Origin: Armatimonadota bacterium
GTDB taxonomy: Bacteria > Armatimonadota > UBA5829 > DSUL01
Length of the DNA stretch: 64,000 nt
Direction: 5' to 3'
NCBI GenBank assembly: GCA_025998755.1
Contig: AP024674.1
Span: 1,850,162-1,914,161 of the forward strand
Below the pieces are notes generated by a model, which did not search any database, was not told the DNA's origin, and saw only the letters and a program-made list of their open reading frames with translations. Below are positions 42,301 through 48,783 of the stretch, piece by piece. Numbering within the stretch: position 1 is the first letter of the stretch; every line of letters begins with the position of its first letter. Both the position numbers and the translations under genes were made by a program.

Positions 42301-42986
42301 CGCTGCACGAAGTAGAGGAACATGAGCCGGTTGAGGAGGCTGAGGGCATAGTCGTGCGCCCAGGTCCGGTCCGGTATCTGAGCCTGCAGGTCTTCCTGGA
42401 GAAGATTGAACACCGTCTTGTAGTCGTCGAAGAACTGCTTGGTTACAGCCTCGACGTTGAATGCCTCATCGTGCTTCTGCTGAATGTCCAGCGCGGACAG
42501 GTCGTGGAGCGCCGGGCTCATCGAAGCGACATCGAGCAGGGAGATGCGCTCGCAGGCGGTTCTCAGCCGTTCGTTCGGGCCGACGCTGATCCTCCGGAAT
42601 ATGCGGCGCTTGGTGGCATCGGGATCGTTCCGAACGTTGACGAAGTGCCAGTTCTCTTGCCCGGCGTCGGAGAAGACGAATAAACTGTAGAGATGGTCGT
42701 TGAGGAGCCGGTTGATCAGCACGCGCTCGTCGGAGATGTGCAGCTTGCCCTCGGAGTGGAGACGGCAGTAGAGGACGTGAAAATCGCCGTCCTGGCCGGC
42801 CGTCGCGAAGAGAAGGGGATCATCCGCAAGGGCGGTGCGCTCGGTGTCGGTCCATGACCCGGTTGGGATAGCCTGGTTTGCTCTCTCGTAGTTGAGCTCG
42901 CGCCAGAAGAGCTCTTTCAGGGGGTCGATGCCCTTGAGGGCGGTCAGCAGGTCAAGAACTGTCTGCCTGTTATCGTGTACGGCCAC
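39351..42986 (-). CDS. Eco57I-like N6-adenine DNA methyltransferase, large multidomain
   Basis: A 1211-residue protein from a GTG at 42986 (only AGG nine bases upstream). Residues 1-330 form a helical N-terminal part of the type found in giant Eco57I/PglX-like methylases (LYSLFVFSDAGQENWHFVN; FRRISVGPNERLRTACERI). I see no PD-(D/E)xK nuclease in it. The methylase core has SAM motif I DPACGSGSFLVGM near residue 445, GVDVMEWACHVAELRLWLAL and the catalytic VGNPPYVRQEQ near 699, followed by a coiled coil before it (KQAEINNLLAAQKEL). The C-terminal 350 residues look like a TaqI-C/S-type target-recognition domain (VRLGDIAEVRFGIKTGCNEFFYL). It probably marks host DNA so the PLD-SNF2 protein can tell it from foreign DNA. 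Confidence 0.92.
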   Translation of the reverse strand: MAVHDNRQTVLDLLTALKGIDPLKELFWRELNYERANQAIPTGSWTDTERTALADDPLLFATAGQDGDFHVLYCRLHSEGKLHISDERVLINRLLNDHLYSLFVFSDAGQENWHFVNVRNDPDATKRRIFRRISVGPNERLRTACERISLLDVASMSPALHDLSALDIQQKHDEAFNVEAVTKQFFDDYKTVFNLLQEDLQAQIPDRTWAHDYALSLLNRLMFLYFVQRKRWLGDDTEFIRSYFDAYAGSGQPKDTFFEKWLKPLFFEAFNNKKSLLNTPQRRHIPEHFRKALCDAPYLNGGLFAENRLDAPGDPFTICDSRLERVIEFLDNYNFTIAEDSPLDQEVSVDPEMIGKVYESLVNVSEEADERGDAGIFYTPRTEIDLMCRLALVDNLSGRIGQQHRKLLYELIFALEPDEKKDADGQVSAAGLWNTILKELQETKIVDPACGSGSFLVGMLHIMDDVQERAQTALGIAEDSYERRKRIIGQNLYGVDVMEWACHVAELRLWLALIIDAQFTREELAFRHEPLLPNFTFNIRCGDSLVEEVGGIGLAHLTESTLSRSMKQRITKLTAEKAKFYYGDCDCEFHSVQDAQQAERSLFHDILEERIIAAQRELAAIGNEPKQVPPLIGGFDKPQQETLAESERWKKEREQKQAEINNLLAAQKELARMSGLPFVWSIAFAEVFRGNRSGFDIVVGNPPYVRQEQISDPRLPRDEVTAENKRRYKEKVMLTTQRDHPDFFQYKCGTGKAVRKIDAKSDLYIYFYFRGLHILNPTGSFVFITSNSWLDVGYGADLQEFLLRQCHLKLVMDNQVKRSFASADVNSVICLLSAPSKKKDAGLSNIARFVMFKVPFEQVLSAVVFEEIEEAEGRRSTPEYRVQVVKQKELLERGFDQPAEDEEDEPANAAPDRRFPLVKVPRYVGDKWGGKYLRAPDIYWTILEKGKGKLVRLGDIAEVRFGIKTGCNEFFYLDEEKIRQWGIEEEFLKPVIKSPRECRSLEVSPRDLGQCLFVCHLEKRELAGTRALEYIRWGETQGFHKGPSCAGRRRWWECRETPGNTFWAKELRDRIGVFGSAELLIADCRFYVSITDPVMQALLNSALSILCDEVGARNYGGGGGPRSVMVYEVQNQIILSPRCLASREREALQEAFTVVARRPLMSINKEMVNDDRRALDNVLFDAIGLTQCERDAVYEAVVELVTKRLSKAESV

Positions 42987-42998
42987 TCGATCAAGCCT

Positions 42999-43010
42999 GT
43001 TGCTAGCAAC
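42999..43010. promoter_or_regulatory. Perfect 12-bp palindrome before the methylase start
   Basis: GTTGCTAGCAAC is self-complementary and lies 12 bp upstream of the methylase GTG, inside the leader. It could be an operator or a methylase/controller site. No reader is known. Confidence 0.35.
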
Positions 43011-43073
43011 CGCTGAAGCTGTTCACTTCCCCATTGAAACTGAAAGGGATTAGTGGCGCGTGGGCATTACTGG

Positions 43074-43102
43074 ATGTTAGCGTGATTGCGCCGAACAGTC
43101 AA
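43074..43102 (-). promoter_or_regulatory. Sigma-70 promoter of the methylase/defence operon
   Basis: TTGACT (43102-43097), a 17-bp spacer and TAACAT (43079-43074). The predicted leader is about 80 nt to the GTG at 42986. Confidence 0.75.
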
Positions 43103-43369
43103 GGATAAGGCGTCGCATCGGAGATCGCGCGCCCTTCTCCACCTCGGCTCGTCCTCAGCAATCCATCCACTTCCTGTCCCGCCATGCGCAGCGGAAGCTG
43201 AACGTCCGGCGGCGGCGTGGATATGCAGATGATCCGTATCGCTTCGGGGATTCGAACGCTCGATCTCGCAGCTGATCGCAAAGGAGTGCACACGCCCCTG
43301 AACCCGTGCATGCAACGCTGTGGGCCGTGACGGTCGCAGGTGATGCATTACGGTTCACCGCAACGGCAT
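43103..43369. other. Gene-free interval at the right edge of the island
   Basis: No credible gene between the methylase promoter and the dgkA-PAP2 stop. Short open frames are out of register with any known family. No direct repeat matching the left edge (28.8-29.4 kb) was seen by eye. Confidence 0.5.
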
Positions 43370-44419
43370 TCATCGCAGGAGCGTGACGACTCCCGCCACG
43401 AACGTCCCCAGCAGTCCGCCGAAAACTACCTCCCGGACGGTATGGATTCCTGCATCCACCCGGCTCTGAGCCATGAGCAGGGCCAGGAAGATGGCAGCCC
43501 CCCGGACCACATAGTCCGGAGACGAGAGAAAAATGATGACGGCGAAGAAGAACCCGAGCGCCGTGTGACCGCTCACCACACCTCCTCGCAGGAGCGTTCC
43601 GCGCCCTCCAGAGACCTTGCGGATGAGCACCAGTGCAAGGAGCAGCAGCACCCCCACCACCACTACGGTCATGATTCGGGGACGGTGGATCTCTAGGTCG
43701 GCCCGCAATCCCCCGCGCTCCGCGATAATCAGATCGTTCAGGGACATGGGCGTGTCGTTCTCACGGCGCACCACCTTCCTGATGCCAATGGCCTTCAACG
43801 CCTCCAGGTAGTCCACCCATGCTTGATGATCACGGTACAGGAAAGATGCGGCTGGATCGGCGGGAATATGGGGCGGGGCGAGCACGTACGGCTTGTCGCG
43901 GGTCTCTGGATTTCGAAGATGCTCCTCGGCCCGTTGCAGGTCGGCACCATAGGCGCTGGCGCGGGCATTGCGGTAGGCGTCGCTCTCCACCGGCCGACCG
44001 GCCGTGAACAGGATCAGGCCAACCGCCAGGGCATTCAGGGTGGCCATCAGCACCGCTCCGGCGGCTATGTCTTTTGCAAACTTCGCAAGCGGATGGTACG
44101 TCTGAGTCACCAAGTCCACCACCGCCTCGATGGCGGTGTTGAACATCTCGGCGATAAGCACCAGCGAGATGGTCAGCAACAGGACCAGGATCTCGCCCGA
44201 CGGCAGGCCCACGGCCTTGCTGAAAAGCAGCACCGTGACCAGCATGAAGAAGTGGAAGCGCATGTGCTTCTGCGTGCGGTAGACGTGCATGATGCCGTCG
44301 GCCGCATACTTGAAGCCGCCTCCGCCCAGCAGCTTGCGCAGCCATTGGAAGATGCCGCTGCGGAAGCTCCGGGGCGGCGGCTCGCGCCTCTCTTTGCCTG
44401 CCGGCTGCGCGACGCTCAT
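43370..44419 (-). CDS. Diacylglycerol/undecaprenol kinase fused to a PAP2-type phosphatase domain
   Basis: A 349-residue inner-membrane protein. The ATG at 44419 overlaps the ybeY stop (ATGA). Residues about 30-135 are a DgkA-type kinase: FKYAADGIMHVYRTQKHMRFH and the signature EMFNTAIEAVVDLVT, followed by HPLAKFAKDIAAGAVLM. Residues about 165-240 are a soluble linker. From about 245 come a transmembrane helix and a PAP2 core with VVSGHTALGFFFAV and SRVDAGIHTVREVVFGGLLG, supplying the two histidines of the phosphatase active site. Kinase and phosphatase for lipid-P on one chain suggest recycling of undecaprenyl or diacylglycerol lipids at the membrane. It is the right flank of the island. Confidence 0.88.
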   Translation of the reverse strand: MSVAQPAGKERREPPPRSFRSGIFQWLRKLLGGGGFKYAADGIMHVYRTQKHMRFHFFMLVTVLLFSKAVGLPSGEILVLLLTISLVLIAEMFNTAIEAVVDLVTQTYHPLAKFAKDIAAGAVLMATLNALAVGLILFTAGRPVESDAYRNARASAYGADLQRAEEHLRNPETRDKPYVLAPPHIPADPAASFLYRDHQAWVDYLEALKAIGIRKVVRRENDTPMSLNDLIIAERGGLRADLEIHRPRIMTVVVVGVLLLLALVLIRKVSGGRGTLLRGGVVSGHTALGFFFAVIIFLSSPDYVVRGAAIFLALLMAQSRVDAGIHTVREVVFGGLLGTFVAGVVTLLR

Positions 44420-44871
44420 CGGGCCACCTCCGCCGCGTCCCGGAACGCCTCGGGAACATATCTCATCTCACGCTCTCGCATCCTGCGAAACGCCTCATCC
44501 GTGGTATCGTCATATCCGAGCAGGTGCAGCGTACCATGCACGGCCAGAAGCAGAACCTCGTGCGCCAGCGGGATGCCCGCATCCGCCGCCTGACGGGCAG
44601 CCGTGTCGAGACTGATGGCGACATCTCCAAGAGAAGCGCCGGGCGCCGGCCCCTCGCGAGGGTCGTCCTGGGGAAAGGAGAGCACATCCGTGGGACCGGG
44701 CAATCCCATCCACTCCTGGTGGAGTCGCGCCATTTCGGCATCGCCGATCAGAAGCAGGGAGAGCTCGAAGCCGGCGGGACAGCCTTCCGCCTCCAAAACA
44801 TCCTGCAGGCGGCCGCGGAGCACTTCGTGAGGTAAGCCCGGAACGTCCGGGCCATTGATCTCTATGTCCAT
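44416..44871 (-). CDS. ybeY: YbeY rRNA-maturation endonuclease homologue, with Asp at the third zinc-ligand position
   Basis: A 151-residue protein from the ATG at 44871; a GTG 14 codons earlier is possible but its extra sequence is not family-like. YbeY is a single-strand RNase for 16S rRNA 3' maturation and ribosome quality control. LSLLLIGDAEMARLHQEWM and GPTDVLSFPQDD are family blocks. The zinc motif normally reads HGxLHLxGYDH; here it is HGTLHLLGYDDTTDE, so the first two histidines are present and the third is Asp. The gene ends in ATGA overlap with the dgkA-PAP2 gene. Confidence 0.9.
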   Translation of the reverse strand: MDIEINGPDVPGLPHEVLRGRLQDVLEAEGCPAGFELSLLLIGDAEMARLHQEWMGLPGPTDVLSFPQDDPREGPAPGASLGDVAISLDTAARQAADAGIPLAHEVLLLAVHGTLHLLGYDDTTDEAFRRMREREMRYVPEAFRDAAEVAR

Positions 44872-45032
44872 CAGTCCCGCCTGGGACGGCGGACAAGGGA
44901 GATAGACAAGCACCCCCGCACAGCGGCGAGAGATCCGCCGCGCGGGAGCCTAGGGCAAACGCGAAAGGCCCGCAGCCGCCGTCCAGCGTTGTCCGCGAGC
45001 CTGAACAGTTGACGAAAGTCTTCCATGGGGGA

Positions 45033-45073
45033 GCCGCCGCCCGGTGATGCCGGATCTCCGCGAAAGCGGCGGC
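45033..45073 (-). terminator. Hairpin downstream of rpsU
   Basis: GCCGCCGC (45033-45040) pairs with GCGGCGGC (45066-45073), 23 bp past the rpsU stop; the 25-nt loop contains a smaller CCGG stem. There is no strong U-tract. The rest of the 45,095-44,872 gap has no gene. Confidence 0.4.
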
Positions 45074-45095
45074 CAGATCGCAGTGGCCCGAAAGC

Positions 45096-45299
45096 CTAGT
45101 TGTTGTTGTTCTGCCTGCGGGCTTCCTGCATCAGCTTGCGCCGACGCGCCGCCTCTGCACGCCGCCTTCTGTCGCTGGGCTTCTCGTACCGCTCGTGAGC
45201 GCGAGCCTCCTTCAGGATGCCCGTCTGCTGCAACTGCTTCTTGAACCTCTTGAGAGCGCTATCCAGGCTTTCGCCCGGCCGCACCACGACCTGAGCCAA
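45096..45299 (-). CDS. rpsU: 30S ribosomal protein S21
   Basis: A 67-residue basic protein from a TTG at 45299 with AGGAGG seven bases upstream. VVVRPGESLDSALKRFKKQ, GILKEARAHERYEKPS and DRRRRAEAARRRK are the complete S21 signature. It binds the 30S platform near the 16S 3' end. The tail is Arg/Gln/Asn-rich (RRQNNNN). It stands alone under a consensus promoter, with ybeY (an rRNA 3'-end processing factor) next downstream. Confidence 0.96.
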   Translation of the reverse strand: MAQVVVRPGESLDSALKRFKKQLQQTGILKEARAHERYEKPSDRRRRAEAARRRKLMQEARRQNNNN

Positions 45300-45427
45300 T
45301 CAGATTCCTCCTGCTACCCTGTCTGTAGAGTGTCGTTGAGCCAGCGTCCGTGAACGTCTCCGGGAACAAGCGGGAAGACACCGGAAGCGCGGACCACCGG
45401 CCCGCATTCGAGGGCTCACCGTCCTTG

Positions 45428-45456
45428 ATTATAGACGCGGCCCGCCCCGCTGTCAA
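45428..45456 (-). promoter_or_regulatory. Consensus sigma-70 promoter of rpsU
   Basis: TTGACA (45456-45451), a 17-bp spacer and TATAAT (45433-45428): both hexamers perfect. The leader to the TTG at 45299 is about 120 nt and contains no coding frame. Confidence 0.9.
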
Positions 45457-45549
45457 CGGACAGGCCCAATGCGCTGGCCAGTCCGAAATTATCGGCTGCC
45501 GGGCGTCCCGGCTACAGACCCAAGAGCGTGACTCCGATTGCGGCCCTGA

Positions 45550-45900
45550 TCAGCCGGGAGGCCACCCGAAGGACCGACCGCCCAGCAGGTGAAGGTGCAC
45601 ATGCCAGACGCTCTGGCCCGCTCCTTCGTTGCAGTTGATAACCAGACGGTACCCACCCTCCACGATGCCCCTGCGGGCCGCCACCGTATTGGCCGCCTGA
45701 TGCATCCGGCCAATCAGGCGCGCCTCTTCCTCGCTGTCGCCGAAATCGCTGATGCGCGCGACATGCCTGCGCGGCACCACCAGCACGTGGGTGGGGGCCT
45801 GCGGGTTGACATCCTCGAAGGCCACAACATCGGTATCCTCATAGACTATCCTGGAGGGAATCTCCCCCGCAATGATGCGGCAGAAAATGCAGTCCGGCAA
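45550..45900 (-). CDS. HIT-family (histidine triad) nucleotide-binding protein
   Basis: A 116-residue protein from a TTG at 45900 with GGGAGGATCGC upstream. DCIFCRIIAGEIPSRIVYED is the HinT-type N-terminus with CxxC-like zinc cysteines. LVVPRRHVARISD follows, and the triad motif is QSVWHVHLHLLGGR near residue 98. HinT proteins hydrolyse adenosine phosphoramidates in the cytoplasm. It lies 16 bp after mtaB in the same operon. Confidence 0.95.
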   Translation of the reverse strand: MPDCIFCRIIAGEIPSRIVYEDTDVVAFEDVNPQAPTHVLVVPRRHVARISDFGDSEEEARLIGRMHQAANTVAARRGIVEGGYRLVINCNEGAGQSVWHVHLHLLGGRSFGWPPG

Positions 45901-45916
45901 GCGATCCTCCCTTCCT

Positions 45917-47200
45917 CTACGCAGCGCTGGCCACAGCCAACACCCCGGTCAGCCCATCCTCCGTCACTCCCGTGACAGACACCTTCACTTCCTGACCCGG
46001 CAGCACGTCCTGAGCAGGAAACTCTACTTCCACGTAAGTATCCGTGAGTCCGGTCAGGATGCCAGGCGCCCTTTGCTGCTCAACAATGACCCGTTGGACG
46101 CTTCCCACCAGACCCTGCCGGAAGGCGCGCCCCGTCTCCGCGGCGATCTGGATGAGCCGCCGCGTGCGCTCACGGGCCACGTGGCGCGGAACCTGTCCGT
46201 CCATGGCGGCTGCCAACGTGCCCGGCCGGGGGGAGAACGTGAAGACATGGGCGCGCGAGAAGGCCGCGCGGCGCATGACGGCGGCAGTGTTCTCGAACGC
46301 TTCCTCCGTCTCTCCCGGAAAACCGGCGATGACGTCCGTGGTGATGGCCACACCTGGAAGAATAGCCCTGGCCTGTTCCACCACTTCGAGAAATCGGGAG
46401 GATGTGTATGCCCGTCTCATCCGGCGAAGGATCCCGTCATCGCCGCTCTGCAGTGCGAGATGCAGATGCGGGCAGGCGTTCGGCGACTCCGCCATCGCCC
46501 GCAGTAGCCCTTCCCGCACTTCGGAAGGATAGAGGCTGGTGAGGCGCACGCGCGACAGACCGGGCACATCACCGAGGCGGCGGATCAGCTCCTCCAGGCC
46601 GTTGCGGCCCGCATCTTCGGGACGATACCCCGTGATGCGCACTCCGGTCAGGACCACTTCCCGGTGGCCGAGCGCGACATAAGCGCGGACCTCCTCCAAA
46701 ACATCGCGGATGGGCCGGCTGGACTCCACCGGGCGAGCCTGCGGCACGATGCAGAAGGCGCACCGGAAACGACAACCGTCCTGGATTTTGACCAGCGCCC
46801 GCGTCCGGCCCTGACGTTCAGACGGGCAGGACAGACAATCGAGCCTCGACCCGTCAACAGGGAGAACAGGCGCGTCGGCGCACCCGGAGACGGCTTGCAT
46901 GAGATCTTCGATTAGAGTCACGTCCGGCGAGGGCACCAGCGAGGAGGCGTCGGTTCGGGCCGCGCAGCCCGTGGCCAGCACCAGGCCGCCGTCCCGGCGG
47001 CGCTTCAGCGCTCCGCGCAGGGCGGCACGTCCGTCGCGGACGGCGCTCGCGGTGATGCTGCAGGTGTGAACGATCTGGACATCGGCGGGCTCGCCCCAGG
47101 GGACGACCTGATGACCCGCCAGCCGCGCCTGCTCGGCCGCCCGCTCAGTCTCATACTGATTGACCTTGCACCCGAAAGTGCAGAAGGAGATCTTCGCCAT
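45917..47200 (-). CDS. mtaB: tRNA (t6A37) methylthiotransferase, MtaB-type radical SAM
   Basis: A 427-residue protein from an ATG at 47200. The N-terminal UPF0004 domain has FCTFGCKVNQYETE, HTCSITASAV and ATGCAARTD, providing the three cysteines of the auxiliary Fe-S cluster. The radical SAM domain has IQDGCRFRCAFCIVPQAR (CxxxCxxC), then LHLALQSGDDGILRRMRR. A TRAM domain closes the protein (ILTGLTDTYVEVEF). It adds the methylthio group to t6A37 in tRNAs for ANN codons. FGCKVNQYE assigns it to MtaB rather than MiaB. Confidence 0.93.
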   Translation of the reverse strand: MAKISFCTFGCKVNQYETERAAEQARLAGHQVVPWGEPADVQIVHTCSITASAVRDGRAALRGALKRRRDGGLVLATGCAARTDASSLVPSPDVTLIEDLMQAVSGCADAPVLPVDGSRLDCLSCPSERQGRTRALVKIQDGCRFRCAFCIVPQARPVESSRPIRDVLEEVRAYVALGHREVVLTGVRITGYRPEDAGRNGLEELIRRLGDVPGLSRVRLTSLYPSEVREGLLRAMAESPNACPHLHLALQSGDDGILRRMRRAYTSSRFLEVVEQARAILPGVAITTDVIAGFPGETEEAFENTAAVMRRAAFSRAHVFTFSPRPGTLAAAMDGQVPRHVARERTRRLIQIAAETGRAFRQGLVGSVQRVIVEQQRAPGILTGLTDTYVEVEFPAQDVLPGQEVKVSVTGVTEDGLTGVLAVASAA

Positions 47201-47237
47201 GGTTCTACGGCATGATACCCGGACAAAGGGGCGGGGG

Positions 47238-47810
47238 TCACTCCAGGATCAGACCGTTGAACCGGTTCATTGCGGCGTGGAGACCCTCCTGGAGGGCGCA
47301 GTCCAGGCAATCCGCGGCGGTTTCGATAACATCCTCCGCAAGTTTTCGCTCGCTCGGATGGAAACGACCCAGCACGTGATCCCTCACATCCTGCCGGTTG
47401 TTGCCCTCCCCCACACCCACCCGCAACCGAGGAAAATCCTGGGAGCGGATGCACGCGATGATGGACTCCAGTCCGTGATGCCCACCCGCGCTGCCGGATG
47501 GCCGCAGCCGGATGCGTCCGAGGGGAAGATTGATGTCATCACAGACCACCAGTATATCGGCTGCCGCGGCCTTGGTCCGCAACAGCAGCTCACGCACGGC
47601 CTCACCGCTGAGGTTCATGAACGTCTGAGGCTTGGCCAGCAGGAACTCCTCGCCCCTGATCCGCAGATCCGCAACAAGCGACCGACACCAGCGCCTGCGC
47701 AGACGCGCTCCGTGCCTGCGCGCAAAGCGGTCCACCACTTCGAAACCGATGTTGTGGCGCGTTCCGGCGTAACGGATACCGGGATTTCCCAGCCCTACGA
47801 TGAGCCTCAC
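47238..47810 (-). CDS. pth: Peptidyl-tRNA hydrolase
   Basis: A 190-residue protein from a GTG at 47810 that overlaps the prs stop (GTGA). LIVGLGNPGIRYAGTRHNIGFE holds the conserved Asn and catalytic His (near residue 20). FLLAKPQTFMNLSGEAVRE, VVCDDINLPLGRIRLRPSGS and GGHHGLESI follow in the standard order. It releases peptidyl-tRNA stuck after drop-off. Order glmU-prs-pth is a common bacterial arrangement, though rplY (25/CTC) is missing here. Confidence 0.96.
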   Translation of the reverse strand: MRLIVGLGNPGIRYAGTRHNIGFEVVDRFARRHGARLRRRWCRSLVADLRIRGEEFLLAKPQTFMNLSGEAVRELLLRTKAAAADILVVCDDINLPLGRIRLRPSGSAGGHHGLESIIACIRSQDFPRLRVGVGEGNNRQDVRDHVLGRFHPSERKLAEDVIETAADCLDCALQEGLHAAMNRFNGLILE

Positions 47811-48778
47811 TGTCCGCTTTCGAACACCACTCCGTCGAACATCTCACTGACGGAGCGATCCAGGTGGATGCGCCGGACGGCCTCGGCAAGCATCGGGGCG
47901 ACGGAAAGCACGACGATCTTCCCGTTCTTCTTGTGCTCGGGGAGCGGGATAGTATCCGTGACCACAACCTTCTCGAATGGACTGGCCTCAAGCCGCGACA
48001 CCGCGTCGCCGGAAAGGACCGGGTGCGTACAGCAGGCATAGAGTCGCCGCGCCCCTCTCTGCTGGAGCGCCTCCGCCCCGCTGCAGATGGAGCCTGCCGT
48101 GTCTATCATGTCGTCCACCATCACGCAGACGCGGCCTTCCACGTCACCGATGATCTCTTTTACTTCCGACTTGTTGGGTTCCGGTCGGCGCTTGACCACG
48201 ATGACGATCTGGGCGTTCAGCATCTCCGCCAGGGCGCGCGCCCGGGGCACCCCGCCAACATCCGGCGAGACCACCGCCAGTGGACCGTCCTTTGGAACAT
48301 TGTGACGCACCCAGTCCGCGATGAGCGGGGCGGCCATCAGATGGTCCACAGGCATATCGAAGAACCCCTGAATCTGTCCAGCGTGAAGATCCACGGCAAG
48401 CACCCGGTGCGCACCGGCGTTGGTGATCATGTTTGCGATGAGCCGGGCCGTGACCGGCTCGCGGGGTTTGATCTTCTTGTCCTGCCGGGCGTAACCGTAA
48501 TAGGGAAGCACGGCGGTTATGCGCCGGGCGGAAGCGCGGCGGAAAGCGTCAATGAGGATAATGAGCTCCATAATGGAGTCGTTGACGGGGTGGCAGGTGG
48601 GCTGGACGATGAACACATCCATCCCCCGCACGCTCTCCTCCACCTTCACGCAGATCTCGCCGTCCGAGAAGCTCTTGACGATCAGCCGGCCGGTGGAGAC
48701 GCCCAGATGCGCCGCGATATCCTCCGCCAGCCGCGGGTTGGCGTTCCCCGAAAAGATGCGCAATGTGGAAAGGTCCAA
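47807..48778 (-). CDS. prs: Ribose-phosphate pyrophosphokinase
   Basis: About 323 residues. The TTG at 48778 is five bases after the glmU stop, with GGAGG ten bases upstream; another TTG five codons on is possible. It makes PRPP from ribose-5-phosphate and ATP. Evidence: RIFSGNANPRLAEDIA, KSFSDGEICVKVEESVRG, the ATP-binding YYGYARQDKKIKPREPV with its His/Lys/Arg residues, SPDVGGVPRARALAEML, and the PRPP-binding loop VCVMVDDMIDTAGSI. It feeds apt at the right end of the window among other pathways. Confidence 0.96.
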   Translation of the reverse strand: MDLSTLRIFSGNANPRLAEDIAAHLGVSTGRLIVKSFSDGEICVKVEESVRGMDVFIVQPTCHPVNDSIMELIILIDAFRRASARRITAVLPYYGYARQDKKIKPREPVTARLIANMITNAGAHRVLAVDLHAGQIQGFFDMPVDHLMAAPLIADWVRHNVPKDGPLAVVSPDVGGVPRARALAEMLNAQIVIVVKRRPEPNKSEVKEIIGDVEGRVCVMVDDMIDTAGSICSGAEALQQRGARRLYACCTHPVLSGDAVSRLEASPFEKVVVTDTIPLPEHKKNGKIVVLSVAPMLAEAVRRIHLDRSVSEMFDGVVFESGQ

Positions 48779-48783
48779 TCCTG

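Noticed and set aside
31168-42986. DISARM, BREX, Dnd/Ssp or a classical type I restriction system
   Set aside because: No drmA/drmB, pglZ, brxC, dndBCDE or hsdR/hsdS-type genes are present. Only the methylase-plus-helicase theme is shared.
43225-43270. tRNA remnant (attachment site) suggested by GTTCGAATC on the minus strand
   Set aside because: The bases flanking the T-loop-like sequence do not pair (GAGCG versus CCCCG), and no anticodon or acceptor arm can be folded.
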